From an uncultured Peptococcaceae bacterium (GTDB lineage: Bacteria; Bacillota; Dehalobacteriia; UBA7702), in the NCBI GenBank assembly GCA_937919295.1, contig CALFRX010000057.1:1-15599 (forward strand): a stretch of 15,599 bases of DNA. Direction: 5' to 3'. The notes beneath the pieces are model-generated. The model saw only the letters and a program-made list of their open reading frames with translations, did no database searches and was not told the origin of the DNA. Position numbers and translations under genes: made by a program. Every line of letters begins with the position of its first letter. Within the stretch, counting starts at the first letter, position 1. This document shows, piece after piece, positions 12,971 through 15,599 of the stretch.

Positions 12971-13846
12971 ATGGATTATCGCTCAACACTCATACGCAAT
13001 GTCGAGATCCCATCGACGCTGCCGTCGATGGAGACATTGACAAAATTGACAGGCAGCATCATCATTAAAGACGTGGAACAGGCAGAAACCGGTGTCCGCA
13101 TTGAAGGAGATCTCCTTTGGCGCGGTTTTTTCGAAGAAGAAGGCGCCGACGGCGGCGAATGCCTTTGGGAAGGCGCGGAATATTTTGCTGAAACCATTGA
13201 CGGCGACAAACTGCGCACTGCCTCGTCGCCCCTGATCGAACCGCAGGTGGTATCACTCAAAGGGGAAGCTCTCTCCGACAGTACTTTCCGCTTGGCCTTT
13301 GATATCCGCTGGTACGGCCAACCGGAAAGAGAGGAAGAGTACCTTGAGGCCACGGCGAAAGAGAGCGCGACCTGCCCCTGTCAACAAAAGGCAAAACAAA
13401 GCGACAAAAATACCGCCGCACCGATGGAAACCGCCGCCCCAGCCCCTAAAAAGCGCCATCCCCAGGCAGAGGAAACGGAGTTTGAGGAAAAATTAAAAGA
13501 TATCGACCATACCTGGCGGGAAAAAGTAAAAACCTTCCAGCTGGAATCGGCGGCTGCCGAAAATACAAAAACAGTGGAAAAAATGGAAAAAGTAGAAATA
13601 GCCGAAACGATGCCAAAACGCGAAGAAGCCAAAACCGCGGAACCGACAAAGCAGGAGGAAGCCCGGGAAGAACCGCTTAAATGCTGCCCCTATTCCGCCT
13701 ATTGCCTCCGTTACTACCGGATTCAGGAAGGCGATCAACTGGAAAAGATCGCCGAAAAATTCTCCGCCACTGTGGCAAGACTCAAAGAATATAACGCTCT
13801 GGAAGACAGCCACGTTAAATCAGGGCGCTTAATCCGCATCCCTTGA
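12971..13846 (+). CDS. Spore morphogenesis LysM protein, SipL/SpoVID-like
   Basis: A 291-residue protein in three parts. Residues 1 to about 115 form a beta-rich N-terminal domain resembling the DUF3794/SpoVID N-terminal type (STLPSMETLTKLTGSIIIKD, then RIEGDLLWRGFFEE). A charged Glu/Lys/Ala-rich linker spans about 120-236. A single LysM domain closes the protein at 247-291 (YYRIQEGDQLEKIAEKFSAT...GRLIRIP). SipL of Clostridioides difficile and SpoVID of Bacillus use this architecture to anchor the coat to the forespore, the LysM partly by contacting SpoIVA. AAAGGAGG lies 7 nt before ATG 12971. Cysteines cluster at CPC (135-137) and CCPYSAYC (238-245), which may allow cross-linking. It is the last gene of the coat operon, 68 bp after the glycosyltransferase. 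SipL is the better match than SpoVID for a clostridial lineage. Confidence 0.82.
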   Translation: MDYRSTLIRNVEIPSTLPSMETLTKLTGSIIIKDVEQAETGVRIEGDLLWRGFFEEEGADGGECLWEGAEYFAETIDGDKLRTASSPLIEPQVVSLKGEALSDSTFRLAFDIRWYGQPEREEEYLEATAKESATCPCQQKAKQSDKNTAAPMETAAPAPKKRHPQAEETEFEEKLKDIDHTWREKVKTFQLESAAAENTKTVEKMEKVEIAETMPKREEAKTAEPTKQEEAREEPLKCCPYSAYCLRYYRIQEGDQLEKIAEKFSATVARLKEYNALEDSHVKSGRLIRIP

Positions 13847-13870
13847 GCCCCCGCAACCGCACTGTTTCCA

Positions 13871-13916
13871 CAACAGCCTAAGGCCTGCGTATTTTTACGC
13901 AGGCCTTAGGCTGTTG
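13871..13916. repeat. Perfect 21-bp stem hairpin after the coat operon
   Basis: Bases 13871-13891 and 13896-13916 are exact reverse complements around TTTT. No T run follows on either strand, so it is not a classic terminator. It is flanked by ACTGTTTCCACAA (13861-13873, also at 1771-1783) and runs into GTTGACAAAGTATGATA (13913-13929, related to 4457-4441 on the minus strand), marking it as part of a dispersed repeat family. Confidence 0.6.
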
Positions 13917-13935
13917 ACAAAGTATGATATCGGTT

Positions 13936-13954
13936 GCGGCGGTTTTACCGCCGC
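13936..13954. repeat. GC-rich hairpin in the coat/ppx convergent gap
   Basis: GCGGCGG-TTTTA-CCGCCGC, a 7-bp all-GC stem, 20 bp after the long hairpin. It may add to termination or belong to the repeat element that starts at 13861. Confidence 0.5.
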
Positions 13955-13965
13955 ATTCCATCAAA

Positions 13966-14006
13966 AAAGATTTTCTCCCTCCGTTTTATGCAGGGAGAAA
14001 ATCTTT
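13966..14006. terminator. Bidirectional terminator between coat operon and ppx
   Basis: AAAGATTTTCTCCCT pairs with AGGGAGAAAATCTTT (15 bp) around an 11-base loop, with A-rich sequence on the left and TTTATTT on the right. It fits termination from both convergent directions. The remaining gap to 14119 holds only a 26-codon open frame on the minus strand. Confidence 0.75.
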
Positions 14007-14119
14007 ATTTCGAACAAACAACTTCCTTTTATCAAAAAGCGCCTACAACAAGTACGCTGCCGCGTGGCCCTCGGCCAAAGCAAACCCTATGTTCAATGCC
14101 ATCCTCAGGCTTAATTGCT

Positions 14120-14983
14120 TCACTGATCGGCGAGAATACCGTCTAAAATACCCCAGTCGCTGATATACAGTTGCGGCATATGCAGAAGCTCAAAGAGGAT
14201 CTCTAATATTTCCAAACCGTAAAGGATGATATCGGCCCGCGCCTCCGGCATCCCCGTGACCTGCTTCCGCTCTTCCAAGGTCATGGCGGAAAGCCGGCCC
14301 TTCAACTCCTGGAGTGTCTGATAATCGATGACACAGCCGTGAACAGCCTCTCTCGTATACGAAGCGACACGACCCAAAACCGCCGCCGCGGTGGTGACGG
14401 TGCCGCCGACACCGATAAAATGATCGATCCGGTCAAAATGGCGAAGGGTTATTTGCGTGGCCATGGCGCGCTTCACATTAAAGCGGCGATAGGCCATCAC
14501 TTTCCAGCGCACAGCCCCGAAAGGCATGCTGACTGCGGTGAGCTTGCCATTTTCAAAACCGGCCAATTCGGTGCTGCCGCCGCCGATGTCAATCAAAAGA
14601 CAGTTCTCTTTGGGAAAAGCAAAACCGCCCACAGCGCCGGTAAAGGAATACCAGGCTTCCTCTTCACCGCTGAGGATGCGCAAATCTTCGCCGGTGCGGT
14701 TTTTTACCAGGCGGACAAATTCCTCCTGATTGGCGGCGTCCCTCACCGCGCTGGTGGCAAAAATCAGCGGGTGTTGCAGGCTTAGGGCCAGTAATTCTTT
14801 TTTCCACTGCGCCAGTACGTCCAAAGTTCTGGCAATGGAAGCCGAAGTCAGCTCTCCTTCACGAAAACCTTCGCCGAGCCGGGTTTCCCTTACTTCCTGG
14901 CGGAGGACGTTCACTTTTCCAGAGATCTCCTCCGTTACGAGTAAGCGCAGGCTGTTACTGCCGATGTCGATGGCCGCTTTCAC
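14120..14983 (-). CDS. Ppx/GppA family exopolyphosphatase
   Basis: A 287-residue member of the Ppx/GppA phosphatases (actin-like ATPase fold), which remove terminal phosphate from polyphosphate and, in some members, from pppGpp. Motifs in order are phosphate-1 AAIDIGSNSLRLLV at 3-16, SAVRDAANQEEFV at 78-90, LSGEEEAWYSF at 104-114, phosphate-2 LIDIGGGSTEL at 130-140 and the adenosine loop IGVGGTVTT at 190-198. It is the short, two-domain form without the HD-type C-terminal extension of E. coli Ppx. GTG 14983 is chosen because GGGAGGG lies 7 nt upstream and the IDIGSNS motif begins where the family does; an upstream frame would cross the promoter. It has its own consensus promoter although it directly follows the divIC-like gene. 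Polyphosphate versus pppGpp preference is not decidable here. Confidence 0.92.
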   Translation of the reverse strand: MKAAIDIGSNSLRLLVTEEISGKVNVLRQEVRETRLGEGFREGELTSASIARTLDVLAQWKKELLALSLQHPLIFATSAVRDAANQEEFVRLVKNRTGEDLRILSGEEEAWYSFTGAVGGFAFPKENCLLIDIGGGSTELAGFENGKLTAVSMPFGAVRWKVMAYRRFNVKRAMATQITLRHFDRIDHFIGVGGTVTTAAAVLGRVASYTREAVHGCVIDYQTLQELKGRLSAMTLEERKQVTGMPEARADIILYGLEILEILFELLHMPQLYISDWGILDGILADQ

Positions 14984-15017
14984 TGTGAATCCCTCCCGCT
15001 TTTTATTTACAGTTCCT

Positions 15018-15046
15018 ATTATACAGAACCGTAAAAACACTGTCAA
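15018..15046 (-). promoter_or_regulatory. Consensus sigma-A promoter of the ppx gene
   Basis: On the minus strand TTGACA (15046-15041) and TATAAT (15023-15018) with exactly 17 bp between them: a perfect match. The -35 box abuts the stop codon of the divIC-like gene. Initiation near 15011 leaves a 28-nt leader. Confidence 0.88.
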
Positions 15047-15346
15047 TCATTCCGCGATAATCCCTTTTGTTTCCACAGAAGATAATATACTTTCGTTTTC
15101 TGTCGCGAAAAGCCATATCTTCTCTCCCGGATAAATGAAAAACAGTTTTTCTCTGGCGAGAATCGCAATGTAGTCGGCGTCATAGAGCAATTCCTTTTGG
15201 GCGTTTAGCGTATCCTGCTCCGCCATGGCCGTATCAAGGTTCCCTGCCCACTCCTGGATTTCCCGATCCATGGCGTAAAGGGCATATCCCTGGCGAAAAA
15301 AGGCAAAGGCCACCAAAACGCAGATCAGCGTCAAAAGATAGGTCAC
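15047..15346 (-). CDS. DivIC/FtsB-like septum formation initiator
   Basis: A small bitopic membrane protein of the DivIC/FtsB family, part of the FtsL-FtsB(DivIC)-FtsQ(DivIB) complex that activates septal cell wall synthesis. The sequence shows one membrane segment (YLLTLICVLVAFAFF), an extracytoplasmic heptad-rich helix (MDREIQEWAGNLDTAMAEQDTLNAQKELL) and the family's C-terminal pattern DYIAILAREKLFFIYPGEKI. The GTG at 15346 overlaps the preceding gene's stop by 4 nt (GTGA), giving 99 residues. An ATG at 15463 in the same frame would add 39 very basic residues (138 in all), a plausible cytoplasmic tail, but it would overlap the preceding gene by 121 bp; the start is therefore open. DivIC is often encoded near yabP/yabQ in spore formers; those genes are not visible here. 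Confidence 0.8.
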   Translation of the reverse strand: MTYLLTLICVLVAFAFFRQGYALYAMDREIQEWAGNLDTAMAEQDTLNAQKELLYDADYIAILAREKLFFIYPGEKIWLFATENESILSSVETKGIIAE

Positions 15347-15599
15347 TCTTTTGCGCTGTCGCTTTCCGCAGTGTCCTCCGGTACCGCTGTATCTTGTGGG
15401 GCGAACTCTTCCTCTTCCAGGGCCGCTGCTTTTTCCGCTTTTTCTTTTCTTCGTTTCTCCCATTGTTTTTCCGCCGTTTCCATGATTTTTTCACCCTTGT
15501 CCACAATTTTGCCGAAAGGAAATACAACGACGTCACCGGCTTTGCCGCCAACCGTGGAAACGCCTCCACCCAATGAGGCGCCGGCACCGAAAACCGCGT
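15343..15599 (-). CDS. C-terminal end of an unrecognised Gly-rich protein
   Basis: The frame is open to the window edge and ends with TGA at 15345-15343, giving about 84 C-terminal residues. It begins with a glycine-rich stretch (AVFGAGASLGGGVSTVGGKA), continues as DVVVFPFGKIVDKGEKIMET, then a highly charged helix (EKQWEKRRKEKAEKAA) and an acidic tail (EEEEFAPQDTAVPEDTAESD). I do not recognise the family. The Gly-rich part recalls the shape of some sporulation proteins such as GerW/YtfJ, but the conserved core of that family is not matched. The stop codon overlaps the GTG of the divIC-like gene, so the two are cotranscribed and probably coupled. Confidence 0.6.
   Translation of the reverse strand, partial: AVFGAGASLGGGVSTVGGKAGDVVVFPFGKIVDKGEKIMETAEKQWEKRRKEKAEKAAALEEEEFAPQDTAVPEDTAESDSAKE

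Noticed and set aside
13253..13813. Several minus-strand open frames across the sipL-like gene
   Set aside because: They are antisense shadows of the Glu/Lys/Ala-rich linker, without ribosome binding sites or family features.
13861..14006. CRISPR array or integron attachment site at the hairpin cluster
   Set aside because: The three hairpins differ in sequence and spacing, there are no regular repeats and spacers, and no cas or integrase gene is present.
15343..15597. GerW/YtfJ identity for the Gly-rich partial gene
   Set aside because: Only the glycine-rich start is reminiscent; the family's following hydrophobic core is not matched and the charged tail is unlike it.

Overview
The window looks like chromosomal DNA from an anaerobic, endospore-forming Bacillota (Clostridia- or Negativicutes-like) of intermediate GC. 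The reasons are a CotS-type kinase-like coat protein, a coat-type glycosyltransferase and a DUF3794/LysM spore morphogenesis protein in one operon, a DivIC-like gene next to an exopolyphosphatase, AGGAGG-type ribosome binding sites, and MttB-family methyltransferases controlled by sigma-54, a combination typical of corrinoid-using anaerobes. I cannot name the genus from the sequence alone.

Layout. (1) 1-568: 3' part of a DUF711/UPF0210 (PFL family) gene, closed by a hairpin. (2) 569-2045: a GntR/FCD-like regulator gene with an AT-rich leader carrying three ATGAAAGTAT repeats, then a 550-bp stretch full of hairpins, including a perfect 36-bp palindrome and a decayed coding remnant. (3) 2046-4105: an AT-rich TetR regulator gene with its own consensus promoter and palindromic operator, followed by a divergent MttB-like methyltransferase gene. 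(4) 4106-4512: a structured repeat between convergent genes. (5) 4513-9089: a sigma-54 regulon. It holds an MFS transporter and a PAS-AAA+-Fis enhancer-binding protein on the minus strand and, divergently, a canonical non-pyrrolysine MttB homologue. Both the transporter and the methyltransferase have textbook -24/-12 promoters. Two GGCAAC-N4-GTTGCC palindromes lie between the activator and methyltransferase genes. (6) 9256-10679, minus strand: cytidine deaminase and deoxyribose-phosphate aldolase genes (4-nt overlap; nucleoside salvage), and a 72-aa unknown gene with tandem terminators. (7) 10792-13846: the coat operon cotS-like / cotSA-like / sipL-spoVID-like. (8) 13847-14119: three strong hairpins in a convergent gap. 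(9) 14120-15599, minus strand: Ppx/GppA phosphatase with a perfect consensus promoter, a DivIC/FtsB-like septum protein, and the 3' end of an unrecognised glycine-rich gene.

How the parts may work together. Region 5 reads as a substrate-induced methylamine or betaine-type module: the PAS protein senses a ligand and switches on the importer and the methyltransferase through sigma-54. No cognate corrinoid protein, methyltransferase II or reductive activase is encoded here, so the module must borrow partners from elsewhere in the genome. The adjoining TetR/MttB-like pair is a second, separately regulated and more divergent copy, probably acquired. This module is the most interesting part of the window.
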